From Asinibacterium sp. OR53 (GTDB lineage: Bacteria; Bacteroidota; Bacteroidia; Chitinophagales; Chitinophagaceae): a stretch of DNA of 64,000 nt. The stretch's first letter is position 1. Each line of letters starts with the position of its first letter. The stretch is taken from positions 2,947,220 through 3,011,219 of the forward strand of contig NZ_KI911562.1 in the NCBI RefSeq assembly GCF_000515315.1, read 5' to 3'. The notes below the pieces were generated by a model that saw only the letters and a program-made list of their open reading frames with translations, was not told where the DNA came from and ran no database searches. The position numbers were made by a program, and so were the translations under genes. Below, one piece after another: positions 27,169-35,856 of the stretch.

Positions 27169-28250
27169 ACTATCTGCTGGTGACTAAAGTTCCTGATAAA
27201 ATCAGTAACCGCCGCATTAAATTGTTCACCTTCTTCAAACAGGAAACGGGGTTCAATGGGCAATACATACATGGGCAAGCCGGCCAGGTCTTCTGTGAAT
27301 TTTGACAAACGCACGGCGTCTTTTTCTGTTGTGAGGATCAGTTTATCCCGCGCGTGGATGTCCCTGAATTTTTTTTTGATATCGTTGAGGTCATCAATGG
27401 AAAAAATGTGATGGTCTGAATAATCCTGCTGATAATAGGTATGTGTATGCTCGAGCAGGTGATCTTTCAGTGGTTTGGGATTGGCAATACCGCACACCAG
27501 CAATACCTCATCCTGTTGTGTAAGTGGCCATTCATCATTCCTGTCGCAGATGTGATAAGGGATGCCATACGCAATGGTAGTAAAAAATATGCGCTGATTT
27601 TCTGTAGGATGCAGGCTGCGTATGATCTTCTGCTTTTTCTCCAAGCTCAGGTCGGCCGGACATTTGGTTACCACGATCACCTGCGCTCTTTTAGCCGAAG
27701 ACCTTTCATCGCGCAGGTCGCCCGTGGGAAGAAAAAAGTCATGCGTGTACAGGTTACTGTAATCCGTTAATAAAATATTGAACCCCGCTTTTACAGAACG
27801 GTGCTGGAAAGCATCATCTAGAATGATGGCTTGTAACCAGGGAGCATCCTGCAACAATTGCGGTATAGCCACCAGCCGCTCTTCGCCAACTGCAACAGGT
27901 ATATCGGGGAATTTGATGTGGAACTGCATGGGCTCATCGCCTATTTCCAGGGCGGTGGTATTGGCATTGGCCAGTGCATAACCCCTGGTCTTTCTTTTAT
28001 AGCCCCTGCTCAGCGTACCTACTTTAAACTGCGGTTTCAATAACCGTACGAGGTATTCTACCATGGGCGATTTACCGGTTCCCCCTACCGCCAGGTTACC
28101 CACACATACCAGTGGAAAATTGAAGTCGGCAGATTTGAGGTAATTTTTATCGAAGAGGCGGTTGCGTATGTACACGATGCAACCATATACAAGCGCTACC
28201 GGCAAAAGCAAAACACGGAATGATTTGAGAAAGATCGTGTTAAAATTCAT
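27165..28250 (-). CDS. lpxK: Tetraacyldisaccharide 4'-kinase
   Basis: 361 aa from ATG 28250 (MNFNTIFLKSFRVLLLPV); a longer frame to 28292 overlaps the upstream gene in an unlikely way. An N-terminal membrane-associated helix is followed by VCVGNLAVGGTGKSPMVEYLV (P-loop), the GTLSRGYKRKTRGY signature, LDDAFQHRSVKAGFNILLTD and VVTKCP. LpxK phosphorylates the 4' position of the lipid A disaccharide at the inner membrane. The start lies inside the end of the 5-FTHF ligase gene (11-nt overlap). Confidence 0.96.
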   Translation of the reverse strand: MNFNTIFLKSFRVLLLPVALVYGCIVYIRNRLFDKNYLKSADFNFPLVCVGNLAVGGTGKSPMVEYLVRLLKPQFKVGTLSRGYKRKTRGYALANANTTALEIGDEPMQFHIKFPDIPVAVGEERLVAIPQLLQDAPWLQAIILDDAFQHRSVKAGFNILLTDYSNLYTHDFFLPTGDLRDERSSAKRAQVIVVTKCPADLSLEKKQKIIRSLHPTENQRIFFTTIAYGIPYHICDRNDEWPLTQQDEVLLVCGIANPKPLKDHLLEHTHTYYQQDYSDHHIFSIDDLNDIKKKFRDIHARDKLILTTEKDAVRLSKFTEDLAGLPMYVLPIEPRFLFEEGEQFNAAVTDFIRNFSHQQIV

Positions 28251-28809
28251 AGATGTGTTGCGGTGTGATACAGAAAGACAAAGGTACATCAAATTGATCT
28301 CTGTCTGAGATGTACGCTACCGGTTCAAAATAAGACAATCCCATTTTAACAACATCTTTCCTGCATTGCGACAGATACCGGTCGTAAAAGCCCTTACCAT
28401 ATCCTACGCGGTATCCTTCCGCATCGCAGATGAGCATGGGTACCAGCACCATGTCTATTTCAGAGGGGTCTATGATCGTTCCCTTTTGTGGTTCTGTAAT
28501 ACCCCATTCATTGGTGCGATACACAGTGTCTTCATCAATGAGCATCGCCTGCATCTGGTGCGTATGCATATCGCTTACCGGATACGTGATCCTGAGTCCG
28601 GGTAACAGGTGCCGCAGGTAACTGCTGAACAGGTGCGTATTGGGTTCCCCTTTTTCGGCCATGGGCCAGTAAGTAAGTAAACTGTGAATGCCTCCGTAAT
28701 CGAAATCCTGGAATTGCAGCAGCATCAGGTCATCCAGCCGGAGCCTTTTTTTCGGATCCTCGGCTATGCGTTTGGCTTTGTATATTTTCCGGAGTTCCTG
28801 TTTGGTCAT
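28240..28809 (-). CDS. 5-formyltetrahydrofolate cyclo-ligase
   Basis: 189 aa. The N-terminus MTKQELRKIYKAKR is followed by DLMLLQFQDFDYGGIHSLLTYWPM. The ATP/substrate motif MVLVPMLICDAEGYRVGYGKGFYDRYL is the family signature, and the end is DVPLSFCITPQHIYEF. It returns 5-formyl-THF to the folate pool using ATP. Its ATG overlaps the bioD stop (ATGA), part of the overlapping DUF3822-to-rnr run. Confidence 0.95.
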   Translation of the reverse strand: MTKQELRKIYKAKRIAEDPKKRLRLDDLMLLQFQDFDYGGIHSLLTYWPMAEKGEPNTHLFSSYLRHLLPGLRITYPVSDMHTHQMQAMLIDEDTVYRTNEWGITEPQKGTIIDPSEIDMVLVPMLICDAEGYRVGYGKGFYDRYLSQCRKDVVKMGLSYFEPVAYISDRDQFDVPLSFCITPQHIYEF

Positions 28810-29462
28810 GTTGTTGGATGGATGGCTTTCATCAATGCGGGCTTCATTTGCAAAGCTAATGCTTGAATGGCTGAACTGCTAATTTCCTCCAGGCGATGTA
28901 TGGCGCCTAAAGAAGGATAGCCTGTCCAGTCAACGATCTCCTGCTCGTACTGCATGTAATCATCGTTGAAGATCCATCCCAATACGGGAATGCCGTAAGT
29001 TCTGCAACAGTTCGCCGTCATCAGGGAATGGTTGATGCTTCCCAGGTAGTTCCTGCTCACTAGTATCACTTTTGCGCGCAGCGCCAGGATCATATCTGCC
29101 ACCGTTTCATGTTCATTCAATGGCACCAATAAACCGCCTGCTCCTTCTATTACCAAAGGTTTATTGGGAATGCTATTTTCTATGTTGATGGCGGCTGATT
29201 GAATGGTTGCCAGGTCAATCGTCAGCCCTTCATTGCGTGCTGCAATATGCGGGGAGGCTGGTGTGGACAGCTTGTACACTTCGGGGTGTATCGTTGTTTG
29301 CGGATTACTGACCAGGCTGCCAACGGTGAGCATGTCTGTCCCGGCTGCATAACCCGCCTGAACAGGCTTCCAGTAATCAGCGTCCAGCGCTTCTGTTACC
29401 ACAGCCGCTGCAATGGTCTTTCCTACATCGGTACCGATGCCTGTAATGAAAATTGGGTTCAT
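28806..29462 (-). CDS. bioD: Dethiobiotin synthase
   Basis: 218 aa from ATG 29462 (MNPIFITGIGTDVGKT). The P-loop is GIGTDVGKT; VTEALDADYWKPVQAG holds the catalytic lysine, and VIEGAGGLLVPLN is the second nucleotide motif. It makes dethiobiotin from diaminopelargonic acid, CO2 and ATP. No other biotin genes are seen in the window, so it is detached from the bio cluster, or the organism has the others elsewhere. It starts 2 nt after the rsmD stop. Confidence 0.96.
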   Translation of the reverse strand: MNPIFITGIGTDVGKTIAAAVVTEALDADYWKPVQAGYAAGTDMLTVGSLVSNPQTTIHPEVYKLSTPASPHIAARNEGLTIDLATIQSAAINIENSIPNKPLVIEGAGGLLVPLNEHETVADMILALRAKVILVSRNYLGSINHSLMTANCCRTYGIPVLGWIFNDDYMQYEQEIVDWTGYPSLGAIHRLEEISSSAIQALALQMKPALMKAIHPTT

Positions 29463-29464
29463 AA

Positions 29465-30004
29465 TTATGAGCAAACAAAAAAAGAAAACAAAGTGGTTCC
29501 ATAATTCCGTACGAAGCTGAATCCTTCGAAACGTTCGTAGGCATTTCGGGGTGTATGTTCCAGCACAAAAAAACCACCCGCATTGATCATTTTTTTGGCA
29601 ACGATGATCTTCGGCAGTTCATCAATGGTGCCGAGTGCATAGGGCGGTCCGGCGAAAATAAAATCAAAGCCATCATTCACTGAATCCAGGTAGGAGAACA
29701 CATCCATCTTTAATACCCGGCAATTGTCTACCCCCAGCGTGTCTATGTTCTTACGGATGAAAGCATGCATCGCATTGTCCTTCTCTATGATGGTAAGATC
29801 AGCGGCACCGCGTGAAGCCAGTTCATAACTGATGCTGCCTGTTCCGCCAAAAAGGTCGAGGGTTTTGGCTCCTTCAAAATTCATGCGGTTCTGCAATATG
29901 TTGAAGAGGCCTTCCTTGGCAATATCGGTAGTGGGACGGGTATGCGGCATATTAGCAGGCGGATTGATTCTCCTCCCCCCCCATTTACCTGATATGATCC
30001 TCAT
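29465..30004 (-). CDS. rsmD: 16S rRNA (guanine(966)-N2)-methyltransferase RsmD
   Basis: 179 aa with the RsmD opening MRIISGKWGGRRINPP, the PTTDIAKEGLFNIL segment, SAM-binding LDLFGGTGSISYELASRGA and CRVLKMDVFSYL. The usual catalytic (D/N)PP(F/Y) motif reads AGPPYAL: the position normally Asp or Asn is Gly (codon GGA on the minus strand). This is either a lineage variant or reduced activity. It overlaps the DUF3822 gene by 20 nt. Confidence 0.93.
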   Translation of the reverse strand: MRIISGKWGGRRINPPANMPHTRPTTDIAKEGLFNILQNRMNFEGAKTLDLFGGTGSISYELASRGAADLTIIEKDNAMHAFIRKNIDTLGVDNCRVLKMDVFSYLDSVNDGFDFIFAGPPYALGTIDELPKIIVAKKMINAGGFFVLEHTPRNAYERFEGFSFVRNYGTTLFSFFVCS

Positions 30005-30842
30005 AATCGGCCAGTTTAAAGAACGGGGTGAAATAATGTGATGGATAACCCGCGTCTGCTATTTTCTGTAAGATATCACCAGCCACCATTTCGTCGAGAT
30101 GCACCGTTTGAAAAAGTTGTACAAGCCGTTGGTGCAGCTCTCCATCACGATCGAAAAAGCCGCTTACTTCCACAGGTATCGATGAAGGAGGCAATGCAAA
30201 TTGCTGTGCGGTATTCAGCAGGTAATACAATATATCTTCTGCTGTCTGGTATTCGAATGATTGTACCAGTTGCAATTGCTGATCGTTGATCAACACCAGT
30301 ACCAGGTGATGACTATAGAATTGCAATTTCATGAACTTACTGTCCTGCCAGTGTCCCGACAAAACATCTTCCAGCAACGGAGCATATACATGATGCACTT
30401 CGTGTGAGGGAAAATAACGTCCTGCCAGTTCATGGATGTTTCGTTGTATGCGGTACGCATTCAGGAACTGGTCTTTTGCACCTATTTTGTCGTATTTGAG
30501 TTCATGCCATTCCGATTCTCCATACAATAAAGAAAGATGATCCTCGGCCGCTACAATATTCTTTTGCTCTCCGGGCATGAGCATGGCCTCCTCGAAATTA
30601 TAAAACAGGCGGATGCTGCTGCAAAACTGCTGCAATATGGTGGAGTACTGCCTGATCTCATAAAACACATCATTCCACTCCTGCGGTGTTTCATCAAGCT
30701 GGAACAATTCAAAAGCTTCCACTTCGTCCGTCTCTGTGTTTTTAATCATGCAGGCGAACTGGTGCCGGCCAATTTCTACCACCAACTGTTTGTCAGTTGT
30801 CACACTGTCTTCACAATAAAAACCAACGATCTTTCTGGCCAT
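29985..30842 (-). CDS. DUF3822 family protein
   Basis: 285 aa of a Bacteroidota-specific family with an ASKHA/actin-like flavour: KQLVVEIGRHQFACMIKN, EEAMLMPGEQ, SKFMKLQFYSHHLVLVLINDQQLQLVQSFEYQTAEDILYYLLN and VEVSGFFDRDGELHQ. It is nearly always followed by rsmD, as here, and is the first gene of the run down to rnr. Function is unknown. It has no signal peptide or membrane segment. Confidence 0.88.
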   Translation of the reverse strand: MARKIVGFYCEDSVTTDKQLVVEIGRHQFACMIKNTETDEVEAFELFQLDETPQEWNDVFYEIRQYSTILQQFCSSIRLFYNFEEAMLMPGEQKNIVAAEDHLSLLYGESEWHELKYDKIGAKDQFLNAYRIQRNIHELAGRYFPSHEVHHVYAPLLEDVLSGHWQDSKFMKLQFYSHHLVLVLINDQQLQLVQSFEYQTAEDILYYLLNTAQQFALPPSSIPVEVSGFFDRDGELHQRLVQLFQTVHLDEMVAGDILQKIADAGYPSHYFTPFFKLADYEDHIR

Positions 30843-30886
30843 CTGTACGTGTAATTGCTATGCAATGATATAAAAAAGTTAAGAGT

Positions 30887-30894
30887 TAGCTTTG
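30887..30894 (+). promoter_or_regulatory. Possible -7 box of the MATE gene
   Basis: TAGCTTTG fits TAnnTTTG and ends 7 nt before the ATG at 30902. No good TTG lies at the right distance upstream, so the call is weak. If used, the mRNA would be leaderless. Confidence 0.35.
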
Positions 30895-30901
30895 CCTTTA
30901 T

Positions 30902-32239
30902 ATGAATTTACAGGTTAAGGTCACTAACCGCCAGATACTGAGCATTGCCCTGCCGATATCTGCTTCTATAGTGGTACCGCAGATCAATTTTATTACCAAC
31001 AATATTTTCCTGGGCGGACTGGGACAAAAATCCCTGGCCCTTGCCGGAATCACGGGTGTGTATTATCTCATTTTTGCTGTTGTGGGCCATGGGCTCAACA
31101 ATGGCTTACAGGCGCTCATTTCCAGGCGCGCCGGCGAGAACCGCATAGACGCCATTGGCAACCTGTTCTGGCAGGGCGTACGTATTTCATTGGTATTTGC
31201 GGCCATTGGTATCCTGCTTACCTGGCTGGTGGCTCCCAGGGTGCTGCACTGGTCGCTGCATGATGAAGAAGGGGTAAAAATGGCGGTGCAATTCCTGAAT
31301 ATACGCATCATTGGCTTACCCTTTCTCTATGTATACCAGATGCGTAACGCCTTGTTGGTGGGCACCAATCAAAGTAAGTACCTGATCCTTGGAACGGCTA
31401 CGGAAGCTGTAGTGAATATTTTTTTGGATTATTGTTTGATCTACGGCAAGATGGGACTGCCTGCGCTTGGATTCAACGGAGCGGCTTATGCATCGGTTGT
31501 TGCAGAGATAGCCGGACTGGTTGTTATTTTCATCGTTATCCATGCAAAAGGAATCAGCCGGCAATTACAACTTTTTCGCAGTTGGGGATTTGATGCCGCC
31601 AATACAAAACTGATCCTGAAACAATCTTCACCGCTGATATTGCAGCATACCATTAGTATTACCAGTTGGGAATTCTTTTATATCCTGATAGAGCATCATG
31701 GCGATCAGGCCCTGGCCGTATCCAACACCATGCGAAACATTTTCGGATTCTTTGGATGTTTCACCTGGGCTTTTGCTGCCACCACCAATACCATGGTTAG
31801 TAATATCATTGGTCAGGATATACACCACCGGGTAATAGAATTAATCCATAAATTAATTAAATGGAGCGTGGGATTCGCGCTGATTGTTTGTGTATTCTTA
31901 AACCTGTTCCCGCATGCCTGTTTGTCTATTTACGGACAAGGCGAAGATTTTATCCAGGCGGCTATTCCGGTATTGCGTATTGTATCGTTTGCTTTAGTGC
32001 TGATGTCTGTTTCAGTGATCTGGTTGAATGCAGTTACCGGTACTGGTAATTCTAAAATGAACCTCGCAACAGAAACTGCTGCAATCATTTTGTACTGCAT
32101 CTATAACTATATAGTGCTTGAGAAGCTCAACCTTCCCATTACCTGGGGATGGGCCAGCGAAGTGATCTACTGGTCTACCCTGTTAATTCCTTCATTCTGG
32201 TATATGCACAGCGGGCATTGGAAAACGAGAAAAATTTGA
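30902..32239 (+). CDS. MATE-family efflux transporter
   Basis: 445 aa with twelve predicted membrane helices in two MatE halves: ILSIALPISASIVVPQINF at the start, GHGLNNGLQALISRRAGE in the first half and SPLILQHTISITSWEFFYI / GFFGCFTWAFAATTNTMVSNIIGQ in the second. The fold exports cationic drugs or metabolites with Na+ or H+ antiport; the substrate is not readable. It is divergent from the DUF3822 gene and is followed by the Xre-RES pair. Confidence 0.94.
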   Translation: MNLQVKVTNRQILSIALPISASIVVPQINFITNNIFLGGLGQKSLALAGITGVYYLIFAVVGHGLNNGLQALISRRAGENRIDAIGNLFWQGVRISLVFAAIGILLTWLVAPRVLHWSLHDEEGVKMAVQFLNIRIIGLPFLYVYQMRNALLVGTNQSKYLILGTATEAVVNIFLDYCLIYGKMGLPALGFNGAAYASVVAEIAGLVVIFIVIHAKGISRQLQLFRSWGFDAANTKLILKQSSPLILQHTISITSWEFFYILIEHHGDQALAVSNTMRNIFGFFGCFTWAFAATTNTMVSNIIGQDIHHRVIELIHKLIKWSVGFALIVCVFLNLFPHACLSIYGQGEDFIQAAIPVLRIVSFALVLMSVSVIWLNAVTGTGNSKMNLATETAAIILYCIYNYIVLEKLNLPITWGWASEVIYWSTLLIPSFWYMHSGHWKTRKI

Positions 32240-32266
32240 CCAAAAGACAAAATTCCATTAAATTTG
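32235..32266 (+). promoter_or_regulatory. Promoter of the Xre-RES toxin-antitoxin pair
   Basis: TTTG (32235-32238), 20 nt, then TAAATTTG (32259-32266), an exact match to the Bacteroidota consensus and spacing. The first base of the -33 element lies inside the last codons of the MATE gene. The predicted start of transcription (~32272) abuts the ATG at 32273, so the mRNA should be leaderless. Confidence 0.6.
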
Positions 32267-32272
32267 GGAAAA

Positions 32273-32794
32273 ATGTCCACTATGGATACAAGCGTCATTC
32301 ATACCCCAAAAAAACGCAGCTCCCGGAAATTACTCGATCAACTGGAGCAGGCAGTGAAAAAAAGCAGTTCAGCTAATCTTATCGCATGGGATATCCTGGG
32401 AGGCAGTTCATTATCTGCGCCCTTGTCAATGAACGACTTTGTAAAAGCAACCGATAAGGGCATTCCCAAACGTGCTGTCATGAACCTGGCTGAAGTCATG
32501 GACGTACCCATGAAAGAAATGGCGCCTCTTTTAAATGTCTCCTATAAAACACTGAGTAGAAAAAGAACCACAGATGTGTTAGATGCCCTAACATCTTCCC
32601 TTTCCATAGAACTTGCAAGCACAGTGGCAAGAGGTTTATCGCTCTTTGAAAGCCGTGAGAAATTCAACCACTGGTTACAAAAAAAGAACAGGTCATTGGA
32701 TGGCTTTACACCGTTCCAATACCTGAATACCCCTACCGGTATCAGAACCGTCAACCGCATCCTGGGCAGGTTAGAAGAAGGCATTTACACTTAA
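32273..32794 (+). CDS. Xre-type antitoxin with MbcA/ParS (DUF2384) toxin-binding domain
   Basis: 173 aa from ATG 32273 (MSTMDTSVIHTPKKRS); a TTG at 32264 is a weaker alternative. Residues ~60-100 form the Xre-like helix-turn-helix (IPKRAVMNLAEVMDVPMKEMAPLLNVSYKTLSRK). Residues ~110-170 are the toxin-binding domain (RGLSLFESREKFNHWLQKKNRSLDGFTPFQYLNTPTGIRTVNRIL). It should neutralise the RES toxin encoded 14 nt downstream and repress the operon. Confidence 0.93.
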   Translation: MSTMDTSVIHTPKKRSSRKLLDQLEQAVKKSSSANLIAWDILGGSSLSAPLSMNDFVKATDKGIPKRAVMNLAEVMDVPMKEMAPLLNVSYKTLSRKRTTDVLDALTSSLSIELASTVARGLSLFESREKFNHWLQKKNRSLDGFTPFQYLNTPTGIRTVNRILGRLEEGIYT

Positions 32795-32808
32795 TCCGGT
32801 GGTTGTTT

Positions 32809-33264
32809 ATGTTTGTTTACCGCATTGTAAAAAGCAAAAAGAGAACAACCGATCTTTCCGGCATCGGCGCCTTTTATGAAGGCGGCCGGTGGAACAATGA
32901 AGGGGTATTTGCTTTATATACCAGTGAGCACGAAGCGCTTGCCCTGCTGGAAGTACTGGTGCATGTGCAGGAAACGGAACTGCCACCGGATATGTATGTT
33001 ACCAGGATTGAAATAGGTGACGCTGCTCCGATACTCGCCTATCCCGACAAAAGACTCCCAAAAAGCTGGCGCATGCCCGGTAATATTGCACTGAAGACAC
33101 TGGGCGACCGGATACTTGAATCGAATGAATACATTGGCATCAAAGTACGCTCGGCTGTAATGCCTACTGCTTACAATTATATATTGAATCCCAGGTATCC
33201 GCGTTATTACGACCTGGTGAAAGTAAAAGATGTATATCGGCTGGAGGTGGATAAACGGCTGTAA
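32809..33264 (+). CDS. RES-domain toxin (NAD+-targeting)
   Basis: 151 aa from ATG 32809 (MFVYRIVKSKKRTTDLSG). The RES domain has R6, FYEGGRWNNEGVFALYTSEHEALALLEVLVH (the conserved R-W-N and E residues), LPKSWR and VRSAVMPTAYNYILNPRYP. Characterised RES toxins deplete NAD+ by phosphorolysis or glycohydrolysis, causing growth arrest. Length and operon order (antitoxin first) are typical. The putative active-site Arg, Tyr and Glu appear intact, so it is probably functional. Confidence 0.94.
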   Translation: MFVYRIVKSKKRTTDLSGIGAFYEGGRWNNEGVFALYTSEHEALALLEVLVHVQETELPPDMYVTRIEIGDAAPILAYPDKRLPKSWRMPGNIALKTLGDRILESNEYIGIKVRSAVMPTAYNYILNPRYPRYYDLVKVKDVYRLEVDKRL

Positions 33265-33333
33265 AGAGATAATCGAAAGATGTCGTAATATTCATATTGT
33301 GTTAACTTTACCCCTCCGCCACAAATCACTGCC

Positions 33334-34353
33334 ATGACCAAACCAGCCACGCTTAAAGAAATTGCCCGCAGACTCAATGTTTCCGTATCTACGGTCTCAC
33401 GAGCCCTGCACGATCACCCTAGTATCGGCCTGCGTACCCGTACACAGGTGCATCAACTGGCGCAGGAACTCAATTACGAGCCAAACAAAACCGCTATTTT
33501 CTTTAAGCAGGGCAAGACATTCACCATTGGCGTCATCCTGCCCAATTTGTCGGAAGAATTTTTCTCCATGGCCATTACCGGTATCGAACAAACCGCTCTG
33601 AAACATAGCTATAATGTACTGATGGGCCAGTCGCACGACTTGCCCGAACTGGAAAAACGGATCACTGCTACCATGAAAGACCACCGGGTAGACGGATTGA
33701 TCATTTCCCTGGCGAAGGACAGCAAAGATTTTGAACATTTCAACCAGTTGGATAAATACAATATTCCCGTTGTATTCTTCGATCGCATTCCTCCCCAGAA
33801 GACTGCGCACTATGTGAGCTGCAACCTGCGTCCGGGTATTTCGCAGGCCGTGCAGTTCCTCATCAAAAAAAGTCACAAACGCATTGCATTGATCAACGGG
33901 CCATCCTCATTGCTGGCTACCAAAGAGCGCATGGAAGGATATACTGCAGCACTGCACGCCAAGAAGATCAAGATAGATATGGGACTGGTGGTATCCACCG
34001 ATCTTTCTACCGGCGGAACAGAAGATGCCATGAAACAACTGCTGGCATTGAAGAACCCGCCAACGGCTATTATCACGTTCAACGATTATGTGGCCCTCGA
34101 CGCCATCCGTTATGCCCGCAGGCATCATAAAAAGATCAATCAGGATCTTTCTTTTGTCAGTTGCGCCAACCTGCCCATCACCCATTATCTCGATACCCCA
34201 CCGCTGGCATCTGTAGAACAGTTCCCGCGCGAACAAGGTGAAAAAGCCATGGAGATCATGCTGCAACTGCTTACCCGAGGCGAAGAACTCAAACAAAAGG
34301 GACAGTTTTTTCAAACAGAACTCGAAAGTCGCCTGGAATTGATCGAACCTTGA
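33334..34353 (+). CDS. LacI-family transcriptional regulator
   Basis: 339 aa: an N-terminal LacI HTH (ATLKEIARRLNVSVSTVSRALHDHPSIG, with hinge LAQELNYEPNKTA), then a periplasmic-binding-like sensor domain (FTIGVILPNLSEEFFSMAITGIE; FDRIPPQKTAHYVSC; TAIITFNDYVALDAIRYA). The effector is presumably a sugar or sugar derivative. A perfect palindrome at 34362-34371 in front of the next gene is the probable operator, linking this regulator to the kinase-like gene downstream. A weak -7-like box (TAACTTTA) lies ~30 nt before the ATG. Confidence 0.94.
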   Translation: MTKPATLKEIARRLNVSVSTVSRALHDHPSIGLRTRTQVHQLAQELNYEPNKTAIFFKQGKTFTIGVILPNLSEEFFSMAITGIEQTALKHSYNVLMGQSHDLPELEKRITATMKDHRVDGLIISLAKDSKDFEHFNQLDKYNIPVVFFDRIPPQKTAHYVSCNLRPGISQAVQFLIKKSHKRIALINGPSSLLATKERMEGYTAALHAKKIKIDMGLVVSTDLSTGGTEDAMKQLLALKNPPTAIITFNDYVALDAIRYARRHHKKINQDLSFVSCANLPITHYLDTPPLASVEQFPREQGEKAMEIMLQLLTRGEELKQKGQFFQTELESRLELIEP

Positions 34354-34361
34354 AAATAACG

Positions 34362-34371
34362 CAAACGTTTG
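34362..34371. promoter_or_regulatory. LacI-type operator (CAAACGTTTG palindrome)
   Basis: The perfect 10-bp palindrome CAAACGTTTG has the central CG step typical of LacI/GalR operators and lies 9 nt past the regulator's stop. It is just upstream of the candidate promoter for the kinase-like gene, positioned to block or tune it. Confidence 0.55.
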
Positions 34372-34398
34372 AATGAGTTTTCTTGCATGAATCCCTTT

Positions 34399-34406
34399 TA
34401 TTTTTG
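34399..34406 (+). promoter_or_regulatory. -7 box for the phosphotransferase gene
   Basis: TATTTTTG fits TAnnTTTG; predicted transcription start ~34413, 25 nt before the ATG. The -33 position is poor (GTTTT at 34377), suggesting an activator-assisted or weak promoter next to the LacI site. Confidence 0.45.
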
Positions 34407-34437
34407 AAACAGCAGTTTTATCAAGCTGATCCCAACT

Positions 34438-35511
34438 ATGCTCGCAACTGTTTTAGCACAATATGGCCTTGCCGATACCCATTGCAGGGTGCTTCCTTTT
34501 GGAACCGGCCTGATCAACCGTACCTGGAAAGTAGTAGATGACACGCAGGAATACATCCTGCAAAAGATCAACGGGCAGGTATTCAGCAACCCTGTACACA
34601 TCAGTGAGAATATCAGCGCGCTGGCCGATTATTTTGATGCGCACCATCCCGGCTACCTCTTCGTAAAACCGGTTAAGACCTTGACAACCGGAACCGGTTA
34701 TGTACTGTATGAAAACGATTGTTACCGGCTGCTTCCGTTTGTACCCGCTTCCCAAACTTATGATACTGTTTCAACGCCTCAGCTGGCATTTGAAGCCGCA
34801 CAACAATTCGGACGGTTCACCAGGTTGTTGAGAGATTTCGATGCTGCATCCCTGCACATGACCATCCGCGACTTTCATAACCTCACTTTACGTTACAGGC
34901 AACTGGAGCAAGCCATTGAACAGGGCAATCCGCAAAGGATCAGGCAGAGCCGGGAACTCATCGATTTCCTCCAGTCGCAGCACGGGATCGTGAAAGCTTA
35001 TGAAACATATACTTCACAAAAATTGTTCAAACTGCGTGTAACGCATCACGATACCAAGATCAGCAATGTATTGTTTGATACAGAAGGCAAAGGGCTTTGC
35101 GTGATTGACCTGGACACCGTGATGCCCGGTTATTTCATCAGCGATGTGGGCGATATGATGCGCACCTACCTTTCGCCTGCCAGTGAAGAAGAGACTGATC
35201 GGGAAAAGATCATCATCCGTGATGAATTCTTTTACGCCATCGCCGGCGGCTACCTGGGTGAAATGCAGGATGAAATGACGACAACAGAAATCGATCATTT
35301 CGTATTTGCAGGTAAATACATGATCTATATGCAGGCCATCCGCTTCCTGGTCGATCACCTGAACAACGATGTTTATTACGGCGCCCGCTACGAAGGCCAT
35401 AATTTCAATCGCGCCGCCAACCAGGTAACTTTGCTGCAGCAACTATTGTTGAAAGAAAAGTTGTTCAGTGATTTTGTAATATCGAAATCCTACCTGCAAA
35501 CGCAGGGATAA
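34438..35511 (+). CDS. Phosphotransferase-family kinase, probable N-acetylhexosamine 1-kinase-like
   Basis: 357 aa of the APH/choline-kinase fold. YILQKINGQVFSNP is the ATP-lysine region. The catalytic loop reads THHDTKISNVLFD and the Mg-binding loop IDLDTVMPGYFISDVGDMMRTYL. The HxDxKxxN and DLDT motifs are like those of NahK-type N-acetylhexosamine 1-kinases. Together with the glycosylasparaginase gene downstream and a LacI regulator upstream, this suggests salvage of amino sugars from glycoproteins. The substrate assignment is inference; an amino-glycoside substrate is less likely. Confidence 0.85.
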   Translation: MLATVLAQYGLADTHCRVLPFGTGLINRTWKVVDDTQEYILQKINGQVFSNPVHISENISALADYFDAHHPGYLFVKPVKTLTTGTGYVLYENDCYRLLPFVPASQTYDTVSTPQLAFEAAQQFGRFTRLLRDFDAASLHMTIRDFHNLTLRYRQLEQAIEQGNPQRIRQSRELIDFLQSQHGIVKAYETYTSQKLFKLRVTHHDTKISNVLFDTEGKGLCVIDLDTVMPGYFISDVGDMMRTYLSPASEEETDREKIIIRDEFFYAIAGGYLGEMQDEMTTTEIDHFVFAGKYMIYMQAIRFLVDHLNNDVYYGARYEGHNFNRAANQVTLLQQLLLKEKLFSDFVISKSYLQTQG

Positions 35512-35538
35512 TTCCGTACCTTTCCACAAAATCTGCAC

Positions 35539-35844
35539 ATGCCTGCTTACGACACCCTCGTGGAAGCATTGAATGATGCTAAAAAAAGAGGATACACTAC
35601 CGACTTCAACCTGGAATTCGATGCGTTGAAATGCAAAAACACAGGCAACAGCCTCAATCCTTCTCAATTTGAAATTGTTGAGTTTTACCGGTTTGAAGGT
35701 TTTACCAATCCAGATGATTCCAGTATTCTTTATCTCATCGAATCGAAAGACGCTACAATGAAAGGTGTGCTGGTAAGCGCTTATGGCGTTTATACAGACC
35801 CCATCAGCGACAGCATGATCCAAAAATTAAAAGTGCATCACTAA
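35539..35844 (+). CDS. Conserved small protein (often labelled phosphoribosylpyrophosphate synthetase in Bacteroidota)
   Basis: 101 aa: YDTLVEALNDAKKRGYTTDFNLEFDALKC, then FEIVEFYRFEGFTNPDDSSILYLIESKDATMKGVLVSAYGVY. It is a well-conserved Bacteroidota family whose database name implies PRPP synthetase, but the length (~100 aa) and absence of a PRPP loop make that name misleading. No function is known. It lies between the kinase-like gene and the asparaginase on the same strand with short gaps (27 and 12 nt). Confidence 0.8.
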   Translation: MPAYDTLVEALNDAKKRGYTTDFNLEFDALKCKNTGNSLNPSQFEIVEFYRFEGFTNPDDSSILYLIESKDATMKGVLVSAYGVYTDPISDSMIQKLKVHH

Positions 35845-35856
35845 TATCCCCCTATC

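Noticed and set aside
35539..35844. True phosphoribosylpyrophosphate synthetase
   Set aside because: At 101 aa without a PRPP-binding loop it cannot be that enzyme, despite the label common in databases.
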